A DNA stretch of 47,746 nt from DASZYF01 sp035545535 (GCA_035545535.1 DASZYF010000198.1:1-47746); one strand, 5' to 3'. Numbered from the stretch's first letter, positions 16,885 through 26,042 are shown. Made by a program: numbers and translations. Notes: a model not told the origin generated them from the letters alone.

Positions 16885-17424
16885 ATGAGCGAGACCACGC
16901 CACCACCGCAGACCGGATCCGAGCAGCCGCACCCGGTCGTGATCGTGGCGCCCGACGGTCAGGGCACGGTGGTCGCCGACCCGAGCGCCGGTCCCGCGTC
17001 GATGATCTCGAGCCCCGACAAGGTCATGCGCATCGGCACGATGGTCAAGCAGCTGCTCGAGGAGGTGAAGGCCGCACCGCTCGATGACAAGGCGCGGGCG
17101 CGCCTGGCCGAGGTGCACGAGCGCTCGATCAAGGAGCTGGCCGACGGCCTGTCCCCCGAGCTGCGCGACGAGCTCGAGCGGCTGGCGCTCCCGTTCACGC
17201 AGGACGAGGTGCCGAGCGAGTCCGAGCTGCGCATCGCGCAGGCGCAGCTGGTCGGCTGGCTCGAGGGCGTGTTCCACGGCATCCAGGCCGCGCTGGTCGC
17301 GCAGCAGGTGAACGCGCGCATGCAGATCGAGCAGATGCGCGGCCGTCCGCAGCTCCCGCCCGGGTTCCCCGGAGCACCCGCCACCGACGGCAACGGCGCC
17401 GGAGGCACCGGCCAGTACCTGTAG
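16885..17424 (+). CDS. bpa: Bacterial proteasome activator Bpa (DUF2587)
   Basis: The 179-residue product matches the ATP-independent proteasome activator Bpa (Rv3780 family). It contains VMRIGTMVKQLLEEVKAAPL, LPFTQDEVPSESELRIAQAQ and the end GGTGQYL. In the family, a four-helix bundle forms a dodecameric ring, and the C-terminal GQYL inserts into the 20S proteasome alpha ring to open the gate for unfolded proteins. The intact GQYL tail argues that this organism has a working proteasome, although no core subunits are in the window. ATG 16885 gives the normal family length. It converges with the methyltransferase gene at a gap of 25 bp. Confidence 0.95.
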   Translation: MSETTPPPQTGSEQPHPVVIVAPDGQGTVVADPSAGPASMISSPDKVMRIGTMVKQLLEEVKAAPLDDKARARLAEVHERSIKELADGLSPELRDELERLALPFTQDEVPSESELRIAQAQLVGWLEGVFHGIQAALVAQQVNARMQIEQMRGRPQLPPGFPGAPATDGNGAGGTGQYL

Positions 17425-17449
17425 CGGAGCGCGACGGGCTGCTCACTCC

Positions 17450-18067
17450 TCAGGCGGCGGTGGCGGTGCCGAGGAAGGTCCACCCCGCGTACTTCGGGGC
17501 GCCCTTCTCGTAGAAGGTCTCGAGCGCGGTGACGGTGAACCCCGCGTCGCCGAGCAGCGCGGGGATGTCGCGCGTCACGTGGCAGCCGCCGAACAGCCGC
17601 TTGTGCGTCGGCTCGAACCGGGCCGAGCGGTGGGCGACCTTCGCGTCGGGCGAGCGGCCGTGCTCGAGGAAGTGCAGAGCGCCACCGGGCCGCAGCACCC
17701 GCTTCACCTCACGCAGCGCTGCGGCAGCGTCGGGGATCGTGCACATCGTCCACGTCGACAGCGCGCCGTCGAACGTGTCGTCCTCGAACGGCAGCTGCTG
17801 GCCGTCGAGACCGGCGCGGACGACGTCGGGCGACGCCGTGCGCAGCCGCTTGCCGGCGAGCTTCCAGGAGACGTCCGAGGGTTCGATCGCCGCGATCTCC
17901 GTGACCTCAGGCGGGTAGTGCGGGACGTTGTGGCCGGTGCCGAACCCGAGCTCGACGACCCGGCCGCCGAGGCCGGCGCACGCACGGTCGCGCAGGTGCC
18001 GTGCCTCCTTCAGGCCGCACGCGACGTTGATGATGCGCGGCACGACGTGGTCGTTGTAGATGCCCAT
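17450..18067 (-). CDS. Class I SAM-dependent methyltransferase
   Basis: A 205-residue Methyltransf_11-type enzyme. The SAM-binding motif I is VVELGFGTGHNVPHYP near residues 37-52, the acidic ribose-contacting residue is in IAAIEPSD, and LPFEDDTFDGALSTWTMC plus VLRPGG follow in the normal order. It has no signal peptide. GAGGAG lies about 8-13 nt upstream of ATG 18067. It is the last gene of a minus-strand group with the cupin and a second methyltransferase. The methyl acceptor is unknown; small molecules or lipids are typical for this subgroup. Confidence 0.85.
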   Translation of the reverse strand: MGIYNDHVVPRIINVACGLKEARHLRDRACAGLGGRVVELGFGTGHNVPHYPPEVTEIAAIEPSDVSWKLAGKRLRTASPDVVRAGLDGQQLPFEDDTFDGALSTWTMCTIPDAAAALREVKRVLRPGGALHFLEHGRSPDAKVAHRSARFEPTHKRLFGGCHVTRDIPALLGDAGFTVTALETFYEKGAPKYAGWTFLGTATAA

Positions 18068-18085
18068 CTCCAGTGCTCCTCGTGG

Positions 18086-18631
18086 TCAGCGCCGCCAGCC
18101 GGCGTTCGCCTCGGCGAACGTCTCGGCGACGAGGGTGGCGTCGTAGGGCTCCTCGGCCATGAGCGGCGGGCGCCACTGGCTCCGGGGTTGGCGGACGAAG
18201 TCCCCGCCGTAGACGTGGATGGCGCCGGTCGGCCCGGAGCCCGGGTTGGCGACCGCGTGGACTGCGTCCGCTCCCAGCACGCGCACGTCCCCGGCGGCGA
18301 GGGTGACGCCACCGGCGGCTCGCACCTGGCCGTCATCCCGCGCGAAGAACGCGTTGTCCTCGCGCCCGGCGTACACCGCTATCGCGGCCCACATCCGGTG
18401 GTCGTGGGCGAAGATCTCCATGCCGGGCGCCCACACGACGTCGATGACGGTCAGCTCGGCCGTGTTGTGCAGCACGGTGATGCCGGCGGTCTCGGGGCGC
18501 AGCCGGTCGGCGACGCCGGCCGGGTCGCGGACGGTGCGTGCCAGGAGCTCGCGCACCGCCCGACGGGGGTCGGGTTCCCCGAGCGCGTCGACGCAGTCGG
18601 CGACGAGAGCATCGACGTCGAAGCCGGACAC
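18086..18631 (-). CDS. Cupin protein, cysteine-dioxygenase-like fold
   Basis: A 181-residue single-domain cupin. The metal-binding pattern HDH (H76, H78) with a later H125 (AVHAVANP) matches the three-His iron site of cysteine dioxygenase-type thiol dioxygenases. E91 follows the first motif, as in standard cupins. It lacks a signal peptide. It starts at GTG 18631, 13 nt after the stop of the upstream methyltransferase, which suggests one operon. A small-molecule oxygenase role is inferred from fold alone. A purely binding or regulatory cupin is possible. Confidence 0.75.
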   Translation of the reverse strand: MSGFDVDALVADCVDALGEPDPRRAVRELLARTVRDPAGVADRLRPETAGITVLHNTAELTVIDVVWAPGMEIFAHDHRMWAAIAVYAGREDNAFFARDDGQVRAAGGVTLAAGDVRVLGADAVHAVANPGSGPTGAIHVYGGDFVRQPRSQWRPPLMAEEPYDATLVAETFAEANAGWRR

Positions 18632-18644
18632 GTCGCACGCCGCG

Positions 18645-19511
18645 TCAGGAGGGGCGTCGGCCGACGGTGAAGCTCATCGGCACCGGGGCCGGTGCGGGCA
18701 CCTCGCGGACATCGATGCACCCGGCCTCGCGCAGCAGCGCCGCGGTGCGCTCGGCGGGCAGGTTCTCGCCGCCGGAGCGGATCGTGCGCAGCGCGAGCGT
18801 CGCCGCGCCGAGCGGGTTCGGCGCCGGCAGCAGGCGGCCGAGGACGATCCAGCCGCCGGGCCGGGTCGCCCGGGCCACGGCGTCCATCGCCTTCGCGACG
18901 TGCTCCGCGGTGAAGAAGAACGTGGGGAACCAGACGCAGTCGTAGGCGTCGACGTCGTCGAGCTCCGCGAGGTCCTGACGGCGCAGCGTGATGCGGTCGT
19001 CGAGGCCGGCACCGCTCACGTTCGCGCGGGCGCGGGCGAGGGAGGGCTCCCAGACGTCGATGCCGACCACGTTCGCCTTCGGCCACGCCGTCGTCGCCGA
19101 CACCGCGAGCAGACCGACGCCGGTGCCGATGTCGAGCAGGCTGGTGACGTCGCCGATCTCGGGCGCGATGTTCGTGAGCATCGTCGGCACCATGGCCGAG
19201 CCGCGGCCCCAGCCGTCGAGGACGTCGGGGTCGGCGTAGCACCACCCGGGTGCGCGCTCCGGGTCGTCGAGCAGCTCGACCGCCTGGCGCAGCGTGGAGC
19301 GGATCACGCCGACCAGCCCGGCCCGCTGCTGCGGGCACAGGTCGGCCAGCGCGTCCAGGCCGGCGGCCTCGGTCACCCCCTGCAGCGCGGCGGCCACCGC
19401 GGGGTCGCCGCCGCCCGTCTCCTCGAGCGCGAGCTGCGCGCCGAGCGCGGCGCGCGCCTCGGTCGCGACCGTCCACGGCATGACCGTGCCCATGACCTCT
19501 TCGAAGCTCAT
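18645..19511 (-). CDS. SAM-dependent methyltransferase, first gene of a three-gene operon
   Basis: The 288-residue product has an N-terminal helical region of about 120 residues and then a class I methyltransferase domain. Motif I is LLDIGTGVGLLAVSA near residue 124, with VVGIDVWEPSL (acidic loop) and LRRQDLAELD after it. A Phe/Trp-rich CVWFPTFFFT replaces the usual motif IV. I place the start at ATG 19511, where GAAGG is just upstream, rather than at the far upstream codon of the open frame. It resembles natural-product or small-molecule methyltransferases; the substrate is unknown. It diverges from the LuxR-type regulator across 118 bp, so regulation by that protein is plausible but unproven. 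Confidence 0.83.
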   Translation of the reverse strand: MSFEEVMGTVMPWTVATEARAALGAQLALEETGGGDPAVAAALQGVTEAAGLDALADLCPQQRAGLVGVIRSTLRQAVELLDDPERAPGWCYADPDVLDGWGRGSAMVPTMLTNIAPEIGDVTSLLDIGTGVGLLAVSATTAWPKANVVGIDVWEPSLARARANVSGAGLDDRITLRRQDLAELDDVDAYDCVWFPTFFFTAEHVAKAMDAVARATRPGGWIVLGRLLPAPNPLGAATLALRTIRSGGENLPAERTAALLREAGCIDVREVPAPAPVPMSFTVGRRPS

Positions 19512-19617
19512 GGCCTTCCCCCTCGGGTCCGTCGCTCCCCACGCGGGGTGCGGTTGCGGCCGATCATGCGCGGCCCCGATGCGGGCCGCATCCGTGGAAC
19601 CACGGGTGTTAGCGCAG

Positions 19618-19623
19618 CACACT
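19618..19623 (+). promoter_or_regulatory. -10-like hexamer CACACT for leaderless start at 19630
   Basis: CACACT ends 6 nt before the GTG at 19630, with no Shine-Dalgarno site. It lies in the divergent region shared with the methyltransferase operon. Confidence 0.6.
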
Positions 19624-19629
19624 GGCGGC

Positions 19630-22437
19630 GTGATCGGGGGTGCGGACGTCCGTCGCTCGTCGATCACGGTCGGTCGTCAGGTGGAGTCGGCCCGGCTGGC
19701 CCGGCTGGTCGACGCCGCCGCGGAGGGGCGGGGTGGGTGCTGCCTGCTCGTCGGCGAGGGCGGGGTGGGCAAGACGCGGCTGCTCGTCGACCTGGCCGCC
19801 CGTGCCCGGGACCGCGGGCTCCCGGTCCTGTCGGCCCGGGCCGCGATCACGGCGCCGCACGCGTTCGGCATCGTGAACGAAGCGCTGCGGTCGTGGCTGC
19901 GCGACCACCCCCGCACCGGCGACGGCACCGCGTACGACCGCGGGCTGCAGCTGGTGCTGCCCGAGTGGCCGGTGCCGGACGACGCCGCCCGGCTGCAGCT
20001 GACCGAGGGCCAGCTGCGGCTGCTCGCGGTCGAAGGGGTCGCGCGCCTGGTCCGCGACATCGCCACCGACCACGGCGGGCTGCTGCTCGTCCTCGACGAC
20101 ACCCACGACGTCGACGCCGACAGCATCGAGGCGATCCGCTACCTCGCGACCGCGGCGCTGCCCGGCGTCGGGCTCGCGGTCGCGCTGCGCCCGCACGAGC
20201 TGCCGCTCGCCGACGAGCTCGTCCGGACGCTGCACGCGAGCGGGGTGGCCGAGGTGCTCGAGATCGAGCCGCTCACCCCGGAGGGGGTCGGCGCGCTCGT
20301 CGCCGCGATCGCGACCGCACCGCCGCCGCCCGAGCTCGTCGGCGAGATCGTGCGTCGCACCGACGGCGTGCCGCTGCTGGTCGAGGAGCTCCTCGCCGCC
20401 CACCTGCGCGCCGGCTCCGTCGGGGTGGCCGAGGGCACGATGGTCTGGCGGGGCGACGCCGTCGCCGTGCCGACGACCGTGCGCGAGCTGGTCGCGGCGC
20501 GCCTCGCCCGGCTGAGCGGTGCCGAGCGCACCGTCGTGCTGGCGGGTGCGGTGCTCGGCGAGCTGACACCACCGCTGCTCGCGTCCGTGACCGGCACAGC
20601 CGACGTCGACCCGGCGGTCGCGGCCGGTGTGCGCGCCGGGCTGCTCGAGCGGGCCGGGGGCACCGTCACGTTCCGGCACGCGATCGTGCGCGATGCCGTG
20701 CTCGCGTCGGCCGGCGCCGGGGAGGTCCGCCGGGTGCACGCCGCCGCCGCAGCCGCTCTCGCCGGCGACGACACGGCCGTCGAGCGCCGGGCCTTCCACC
20801 TCGAGGCGGCCGGGGAGCCGGACGCCGCCGCGGCTCTGCTCGCCGGCGCTGCGGCTGCCCACGTGCGCACGCACGCGTTGCTCACGGCGGAGGCGCTCGC
20901 CCGGGATGCGGTGCGGCTGGCCCGCGACCCGATCGTCCAGTCGTCCGCGACGGACGCCCTCGCCCGCTCGTTGGCCGCGCAGGGACGCTGGACGGAGGCG
21001 CTCGCCGCGGACGAGACCGCGGCCTCCGCCCATGGCGACACCGCCGAACGACGCGAGCGCATGGCTGTGAGCGCCGTGGAGGCGGGCCGCCCGGACCTCG
21101 CGGCGCACATCCTCGAACGCGCCGCCGCGCTCGGCGACAGCTCGCCCCTCCTCGACCTGGCCGCGGGGCGGGTGGCCCTCGTCGGGGGCGACGCCGGCGC
21201 TGCGCTGACGCGCGCCGATCACGTGCTCGGCCTCCCGACCGTCCCCGCCGACGCCCGCCTCGCGGCGCTCGACCTGCGGGGACGGGCCCACGACTTCCTG
21301 GGGCAGCGCGACGCGGCCGAGGCCGCGTGGACGCAGCAGGCCGACGAGGCGCGCGCGGCCGGCCACGTGCAGGCGCAGCTGCGCGCGCTGGTGCAGCTCG
21401 GCAAGGCCGAGCTGTTCGCCGGCCGGCCGGTGCGCCGACTGCGCGAGGCGGTCGACGTCGCGCGCAACGCGGGAGCACTCATCGAGCTCGCGTGGGCGGA
21501 GGAGAACCTGTCGATCGCCTACGGCATCAACGGCGACCTCGACGCCTCCGCCGCCGTCCTCGACGACGCGATCCCCCGCTGTCGCGCGCTGCGCCTGGAC
21601 CAGCTCGCCTACCTGCTCGTCAGTCGCGCCGCGCTGGAGAGCTATCGCGGCGAGGGGGACGAGTACGCGCGCTGGCTCGACGAGGCCGAGGCCCTGCTGC
21701 CGACCGACGACCTGCGGGTGCACAGCACGAGCCTCCGGGCCGACGTCGCGCTGCGCGACGGCCGCTACGGCGACGCCGTCGATCTCGGCCGCACCTGTCT
21801 GCGGATCGTGCAGGCCATGCCGGGCATCGTCCCGGTGGACAGCGTCTGCTACTACGTGTGGTCGCTGATCGCGGACGGGCGCGACGAGGCCGCCCGGGCG
21901 GTGCTCCCGGAGGTGCGCGCGCTGCCGGGCCTCGAGCGCTGGCACACGCGGCCGCTGCTGCTCGACCTCGCCGAAGGGCTGCTCTCGCGGGACCCCGTGA
22001 CGATCGACCGCATGTTGGCGGGGACGGCGGACCTGCTGCCCATCGACCGCGCCCTCGTGCGGCAGATCGCCGCGGACATCGTCGGTGACGGCGACGAGAG
22101 CCGTCGCTGGTTGCGGGAGGCGCACGACGCGTTCGCGCAGATGGGAGCCCGCCGTGCGGCCGCGCGGGTGCGCCAGATGATGCGCGCGACCGGCGTGCCC
22201 GTGCCCCGCGCCCGGGTCACGTCGGAGGTGCCGGCCGGCCTCGCCGAGCACGGCGTGACGGCGCGGGAGACGGAGGTCCTGCGCCTCGTCGCCGAGGGCT
22301 GCACCAACAGCGAGATCGCCGAACGGCTCGTGCTGTCGGTCCGCACGGTCGAGACCCACGTCTCGGCGCTGCTCACGAAGCTCCACGTCACCCGGCGCGG
22401 CCAGCTCGCCGCCGCGACCCGCGAGCTGCTCGCCTGA
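19630..22437 (+). CDS. LuxR-family transcriptional regulator with N-terminal ATPase (LAL type)
   Basis: A 935-residue large ATP-binding LuxR regulator. Walker A GEGGVGKT is at 42-49 and Walker B LLLVLDDTHD near 151-160. Residues about 350-850 are TPR-like helical repeats that in this family bind ligands or inhibitors. The C-terminal GerE-type HTH starts near residue 871 (VTARETEVLRLVAEG, then SNSEIAE-like CTNSEIAERL and VETHVSALLTKL). It should be an ATP-controlled activator acting on nearby promoters. The divergent methyltransferase-cupin operon is the obvious candidate target. GTG 19630 removes an Arg-rich antisense-like extension and gives the normal distance to Walker A. It ends 7 bp from the convergent HAD gene. 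Confidence 0.9.
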   Translation: MIGGADVRRSSITVGRQVESARLARLVDAAAEGRGGCCLLVGEGGVGKTRLLVDLAARARDRGLPVLSARAAITAPHAFGIVNEALRSWLRDHPRTGDGTAYDRGLQLVLPEWPVPDDAARLQLTEGQLRLLAVEGVARLVRDIATDHGGLLLVLDDTHDVDADSIEAIRYLATAALPGVGLAVALRPHELPLADELVRTLHASGVAEVLEIEPLTPEGVGALVAAIATAPPPPELVGEIVRRTDGVPLLVEELLAAHLRAGSVGVAEGTMVWRGDAVAVPTTVRELVAARLARLSGAERTVVLAGAVLGELTPPLLASVTGTADVDPAVAAGVRAGLLERAGGTVTFRHAIVRDAVLASAGAGEVRRVHAAAAAALAGDDTAVERRAFHLEAAGEPDAAAALLAGAAAAHVRTHALLTAEALARDAVRLARDPIVQSSATDALARSLAAQGRWTEALAADETAASAHGDTAERRERMAVSAVEAGRPDLAAHILERAAALGDSSPLLDLAAGRVALVGGDAGAALTRADHVLGLPTVPADARLAALDLRGRAHDFLGQRDAAEAAWTQQADEARAAGHVQAQLRALVQLGKAELFAGRPVRRLREAVDVARNAGALIELAWAEENLSIAYGINGDLDASAAVLDDAIPRCRALRLDQLAYLLVSRAALESYRGEGDEYARWLDEAEALLPTDDLRVHSTSLRADVALRDGRYGDAVDLGRTCLRIVQAMPGIVPVDSVCYYVWSLIADGRDEAARAVLPEVRALPGLERWHTRPLLLDLAEGLLSRDPVTIDRMLAGTADLLPIDRALVRQIAADIVGDGDESRRWLREAHDAFAQMGARRAAARVRQMMRATGVPVPRARVTSEVPAGLAEHGVTARETEVLRLVAEGCTNSEIAERLVLSVRTVETHVSALLTKLHVTRRGQLAAATRELLA

Positions 22438-22444
22438 GCGACGG

Positions 22445-23239
22445 TCAGCCGAACCAGGTCTCGAGGACCTGGGCGACGCCGTCCTCGTCGTTGGACGGCG
22501 CCGAGTGCTTCGCCGCGGCCCGCGCCTCGGGGTGCGCGTTCGCGACCGCGTAGGAGCGACCGGCCCACGACAGCATCGGGATGTCGTTCGGCATGTCCCC
22601 GAACACGACGACGTCCTCGGCGTCGACGCCCTGCTCGTGCGCGACCCGGGCGAGCGCGCTCGCCTTGCTCACACCGGCCGCGCTCATCTCGAGCAGGCCG
22701 TCCCGCGAGGAGTGCGTGAGCGTCGCGAGCTCCGGTGGCACGACCGCGACCGTGGCCGCGAGCAGCTCGTCGGCGTCGAGCGACGGCGTGCGCGCAAGCA
22801 GCTTCAGCAGCGGCTTGGCCGTCACCTCGTCGAGATCGACGACGCGGGCGTCGGGCGTCTGGAACTGCGAGCGGTAGGCCTCCTCGCGGTAGAACAGCAC
22901 GCCGGTCTCGCCGGCGAACACCGCATCGGGCACCGCGCCCTTCACGCGCCGCACCACCTCCCGCGCGACGTCGGGGAAGATCGGATCGGTCCGCAGCAGC
23001 TCGCCGGTGTGCAGGTCGTACTCCGCCGCACCGTTGGCGACGAGCGCGACACCCGTGTGGCCGGTCTGCTCACCGATCATGTGCATCCACCGCGGCGGAC
23101 GCCCGGTGATGAGCACCAGCGGGACACCCGACTCCTCGACCGCGGCGAGCACCGCCCGCGTGCGCTCGCTCACGGTGTCGTCGCTGCGCACGAGCGTCCC
23201 GTCGAGATCGGTCGCGACGAGCTTCGGCCGGGCACTCAC
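22445..23239 (-). CDS. HAD-superfamily (Cof-type, IIB) phosphatase
   Basis: A 264-residue Cof-like haloacid-dehalogenase phosphatase. Motif I is ATDLDGTLV (nucleophile and acid Asp near residues 10 and 12), motif II is LITGRPP, the conserved Lys is in GVSKASAL, and motif IV is FGDMPNDIPML. A type C2 cap is inserted between. It dephosphorylates small phosphorylated metabolites in the cytosol; sugar phosphates and flavin precursors are common substrates in the family. GTG 23239 begins 4 nt after the serS stop, so the pair is probably co-transcribed and translationally coupled. Confidence 0.9.
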   Translation of the reverse strand: MSARPKLVATDLDGTLVRSDDTVSERTRAVLAAVEESGVPLVLITGRPPRWMHMIGEQTGHTGVALVANGAAEYDLHTGELLRTDPIFPDVAREVVRRVKGAVPDAVFAGETGVLFYREEAYRSQFQTPDARVVDLDEVTAKPLLKLLARTPSLDADELLAATVAVVPPELATLTHSSRDGLLEMSAAGVSKASALARVAHEQGVDAEDVVVFGDMPNDIPMLSWAGRSYAVANAHPEARAAAKHSAPSNDEDGVAQVLETWFG

Positions 23240-23243
23240 GGCG

Positions 23244-24506
23244 TCAGCGGGGGGTGAGGACGTCGGGCACGCCGTAGGTCGCGAGGATCGGGCGCAGCGC
23301 CGCGGGCACGACGACGGAGCCGTCGGCCTGCTGGTGCTGCTCGAGGATCGCGACGATCGTGCGGCCGATCGCGGTGAGAGTGCCGTTGAGCGTCGCCGCG
23401 GTCGCCGTCCCGTGCTCACCCCGTGCGCGCACGCCGAGCCGGCGCGCCTGGAAGTCGGTGCAGTTGCTCGTCGACGTGAGCTCGAGCCAGCGCTCCTGGC
23501 TCGGCAGCCAGGCCTCGCAGTCGTACTTGCGCGCCGCGCTGCTGCCGAGGTCACCGGCCGCGACCTCGATCACGCGGTAGCGCAGCTCGAGCGCGTCGAG
23601 CATGCCGCGCTCGACCGAGAGCAGCCGATCGTGCTCCTCCCACGACGCCTCGACGGTCGTGTAGGCGAACAGCTCGACCTTGTCGAACTGGTGCACGCGG
23701 ATGATGCCGCGCGTGTCCTTGCCGTAGGAGCCGGCCTCACGGCGGAAGCAGGACGAGAAGCCTGCATAGCGCAGCGGCAGCGCCGCCGCATCGAGGATCT
23801 CGTCCCGGTGGTACGCGGCGAGCGGCACCTCGCTGGTGCCGACGAGGTACAGGTCGTCGGCCTCGAGCTTGTAGACCTCGCTCGCGTGCGCGCCGAGGAA
23901 GCCGGTGCCCTCCATCGACTCGGGCTTCACCAGGGCCGGCGGGATCATCGGCGTGAAGCCGGCCTCGATCGCCCGCGTCATCGCCAGCTGCACGAGCGCG
24001 AGCTCGAGCAGAGCGCCGACGCCGGTGAGGAACGCGAAGCGCGCACCGCTGACCTTGCCGGCGCGCTCGGTGTCGATGGCGCCGAGCAGCTCGCCGACGT
24101 CGATGTGGTCGCGCGGCGGGAAGTCGAACACGGTCGGCACGCCTTCGATGACGACGCGGTAGTCGTCCTCGCCACCCGCCGGGACGCCCTCGCCGATCAC
24201 GTTGGGCACGGCGAGGTGCGCGGCGCGCAGAGCCTCCTCGGCCTCGCGTTCCGCGGCCTCCGCCTCGACGACCCGGGCCTTCAGCTCCTTGGCCTTCGCG
24301 GCGGCCGCCGGCTTGTCCTCCGCGCTGCGGACCGCGTCGCTCGCCTGCTTCTGCTCGGCCCGCAGGTTGTTCGCGGCATCGACCGCCGCCCGGCGACGGG
24401 CATCGGCCTCGAGCAGCGCGTCGACCAGAGCAGGGTCGTCACCGCGGGCGCGCTGGGACGCGCGCACCCGCTCCGGGTCCTCGCGCAGCAGCCGCAGGTC
24501 GATCAC
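23244..24506 (-). CDS. serS: Seryl-tRNA synthetase
   Basis: The 420-residue length is normal for SerRS. Residues about 1-105 form the long antiparallel coiled-coil arm that contacts the tRNA variable loop. The class II core carries motif 2 (FSSCFRREAGSYGKDTRG) and motif 3 (NGTLTAIGRTIVAILE). TSEVPL and the serine-binding ELTSTSNCTDFQARR are present. It charges tRNA-Ser, and indirectly selenocysteine tRNA where present. The GTG start has TAGCCT 7 nt upstream and no Shine-Dalgarno site. It lies between pheA (own promoter region of 43 bp) and the HAD phosphatase. Confidence 0.97.
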   Translation of the reverse strand: MIDLRLLREDPERVRASQRARGDDPALVDALLEADARRRAAVDAANNLRAEQKQASDAVRSAEDKPAAAAKAKELKARVVEAEAAEREAEEALRAAHLAVPNVIGEGVPAGGEDDYRVVIEGVPTVFDFPPRDHIDVGELLGAIDTERAGKVSGARFAFLTGVGALLELALVQLAMTRAIEAGFTPMIPPALVKPESMEGTGFLGAHASEVYKLEADDLYLVGTSEVPLAAYHRDEILDAAALPLRYAGFSSCFRREAGSYGKDTRGIIRVHQFDKVELFAYTTVEASWEEHDRLLSVERGMLDALELRYRVIEVAAGDLGSSAARKYDCEAWLPSQERWLELTSTSNCTDFQARRLGVRARGEHGTATAATLNGTLTAIGRTIVAILEQHQQADGSVVVPAALRPILATYGVPDVLTPR

Positions 24507-24513
24507 GACAGCG

Positions 24514-24519
24514 AGGCTA
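24514..24519 (-). promoter_or_regulatory. -10 box TAGCCT for leaderless serS
   Basis: On the minus strand TAGCCT (complement of 24514-24519) ends 7 nt before the serS GTG, matching TANNNT. The same hexamer precedes the penicillin acylase gene. Confidence 0.65.
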
Positions 24520-24549
24520 GTTGAGCGTCAGTGGGGCCCGACGCCGGTC

Positions 24550-25497
24550 CTACTCGCCGCGGCGCAGCGCGGCGAGCCAGGCCTCGGCGTCGCGGAACTC
24601 GCGGTCGGAGGTGCCGCGCTTCGGCGTGACGGGCACACCGTCGGCCCGCGGGTAGGAGCCGAGGAACACGACACGACGGCACAGCCGGTACAGCGCCGAC
24701 AGCGCCTCGCCGAGGCGCGCGTCGGCGACGTGACCTTCCGCGTCGATGCAGAAGCAGTAGGACCCGAGGCCCTCGCCGGTGGGCCGCGAGGTGAGCCACG
24801 TGAGGTTCACGCCGCGCACCGCGAACTCGGTGAGCATCTCCATGAGCGCGCCGGGATGGTCGTCACGCTCGTACAGGACGACCGTCGTGCGGTCGGCGCC
24901 CGTGGGCGGCGGCGGGGAGCCGGGTCGCGCCACGAGGACGAAGCGCGTGGCCGCGGTGGTCGCATCACCGATGTCGCTGGCGAGCGGGCTGAGCCCGTAC
25001 ACGTCGGCGGCGATCGGCGCGGCGATCGCCGCGTTGTACGGGCCCCCGCCCGTCGCCACCGCGTGCGCGGCCTCGGCGGTCGAGGCGGCCGCGACGACCG
25101 GGATGCCCGGCAGGTTGGTGCGCAGCCAGTCACGGCACTGCGCCTCGGCGGGCCCGATGGTGCCGACCGCGGTGACGTCGGAGAGCGCGAGTCCCGGAGC
25201 GGCGAGCAGCGCGAACGTCACCGGGAGGACCACCTCGTTGGTGATGACGACGGGGTCCTTGCCCTCCACCACCATCGCGTCGATCGTTCCCGCGACGGAG
25301 CCCTCCATGGAGTTCTCGTAGGGCAGCAGCGCCATGTCGGCCTCGCCCGCGCGCACCGCGTCGATCGCGTCGAGCACCGAGGTCGACGGCTCGACGGAGC
25401 TCGCCTGCGCGTAGACGGGCAGCGTGCGCAGCGCCTGCTCGGCGAACGTGCCGGCCGGACCGAGGTAGGTGAGGCGCGGCGACGGGGTCCCGGGCAC
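24550..25497 (-). CDS. pheA: Prephenate dehydratase
   Basis: A 315-residue monofunctional prephenate dehydratase, which converts prephenate to phenylpyruvate in phenylalanine synthesis. The N-terminus has YLGPAGTFAEQAL and LLPYENSMEGSV. The catalytic Thr-Arg-Phe is present in TTAATRFVLV. The C-terminal ACT regulatory domain (about 205-285) includes the ESRP-like TSRPTG Phe-binding region, so feedback inhibition by Phe is expected. The GTG at 25497 lies 5 nt after the DUF4446 stop, so the two genes form an operon. A 25-residue tail after the ACT domain is not conserved in my memory of the family. Confidence 0.96.
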   Translation of the reverse strand: MPGTPSPRLTYLGPAGTFAEQALRTLPVYAQASSVEPSTSVLDAIDAVRAGEADMALLPYENSMEGSVAGTIDAMVVEGKDPVVITNEVVLPVTFALLAAPGLALSDVTAVGTIGPAEAQCRDWLRTNLPGIPVVAAASTAEAAHAVATGGGPYNAAIAAPIAADVYGLSPLASDIGDATTAATRFVLVARPGSPPPPTGADRTTVVLYERDDHPGALMEMLTEFAVRGVNLTWLTSRPTGEGLGSYCFCIDAEGHVADARLGEALSALYRLCRRVVFLGSYPRADGVPVTPKRGTSDREFRDAEAWLAALRRGE

Positions 25498-25502
25498 GGG
25501 GC

Positions 25503-26030
25503 TCAGGCCTCCGTCGCGGCGCGCGAGCGGCCGGAGCGCTGGGCGGCCTTCACGGCGTGGCCCACGGCCTGCTGCTCCTCGGGTGAGAGCTGGTGGTCGC
25601 TCTGCCCCGCCTTCACGCCCTTCGCGTACGAGCGCGTCTCGGTGCGCCCGTTGATCGAGGTGAGGACGAGGCCGTCTCCGGCGTCGTCGAGCAGCGCGGC
25701 GCTGAACGACAGTCGACCGCCCATGTCGCCGAACGCGTCGTAGCGGACCACGGCGACGTGGCGCACGGCCGCGGCCAGGTCGCGGCGCAGGACGGACACG
25801 TCGTTCTGCGTGCGCCGGACCTCGCCGCCGAGGCGCTCGACCGCCTGCACGTGCTGCCCGACGACGTCGACGATGTCGGCCTGCTGGGCGTTGCCGAGCA
25901 GCGCCGCGTACGCGCGGCGCAGCTTCGACAGGCGCAGCTGGGCGGCCGCACCGAGCAGGAGACCGACGGCTCCGACACCGGCGCCGACCACCGCCACCGT
26001 CGCGGACGCGTTCGCGTCGAGCAGGGGCAC
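25503..26030 (-). CDS. DUF4446 family membrane-anchored protein
   Basis: The 175-residue product has an N-terminal membrane helix (about 8-30), a coiled-coil-prone stretch (about 50-100, with VGQHVQAVERLGGEVRR), and the conserved core VRYDAFGDMGGRLSFSAALLD with LTSINGRTETRSYAKGV. This core is diagnostic of DUF4446, a family common in actinomycetes and Firmicutes with no known function. The segment LSPEEQQAV near the C-terminus is also typical. It has a near-perfect leaderless promoter and leads pheA. Confidence 0.9.
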   Translation of the reverse strand: MPLLDANASATVAVVGAGVGAVGLLLGAAAQLRLSKLRRAYAALLGNAQQADIVDVVGQHVQAVERLGGEVRRTQNDVSVLRRDLAAAVRHVAVVRYDAFGDMGGRLSFSAALLDDAGDGLVLTSINGRTETRSYAKGVKAGQSDHQLSPEEQQAVGHAVKAAQRSGRSRAATEA

Positions 26031-26036
26031 CGGGCG

Positions 26037-26042
26037 AGTCTA
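26037..26042 (-). promoter_or_regulatory. -10 box TAGACT for leaderless DUF4446-pheA transcript
   Basis: TAGACT on the minus strand (complement of 26037-26042) ends 6 nt before the GTG at 26030. The opposing larB promoter is only 38 bp away, so the two promoters nearly overlap. Confidence 0.7.
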
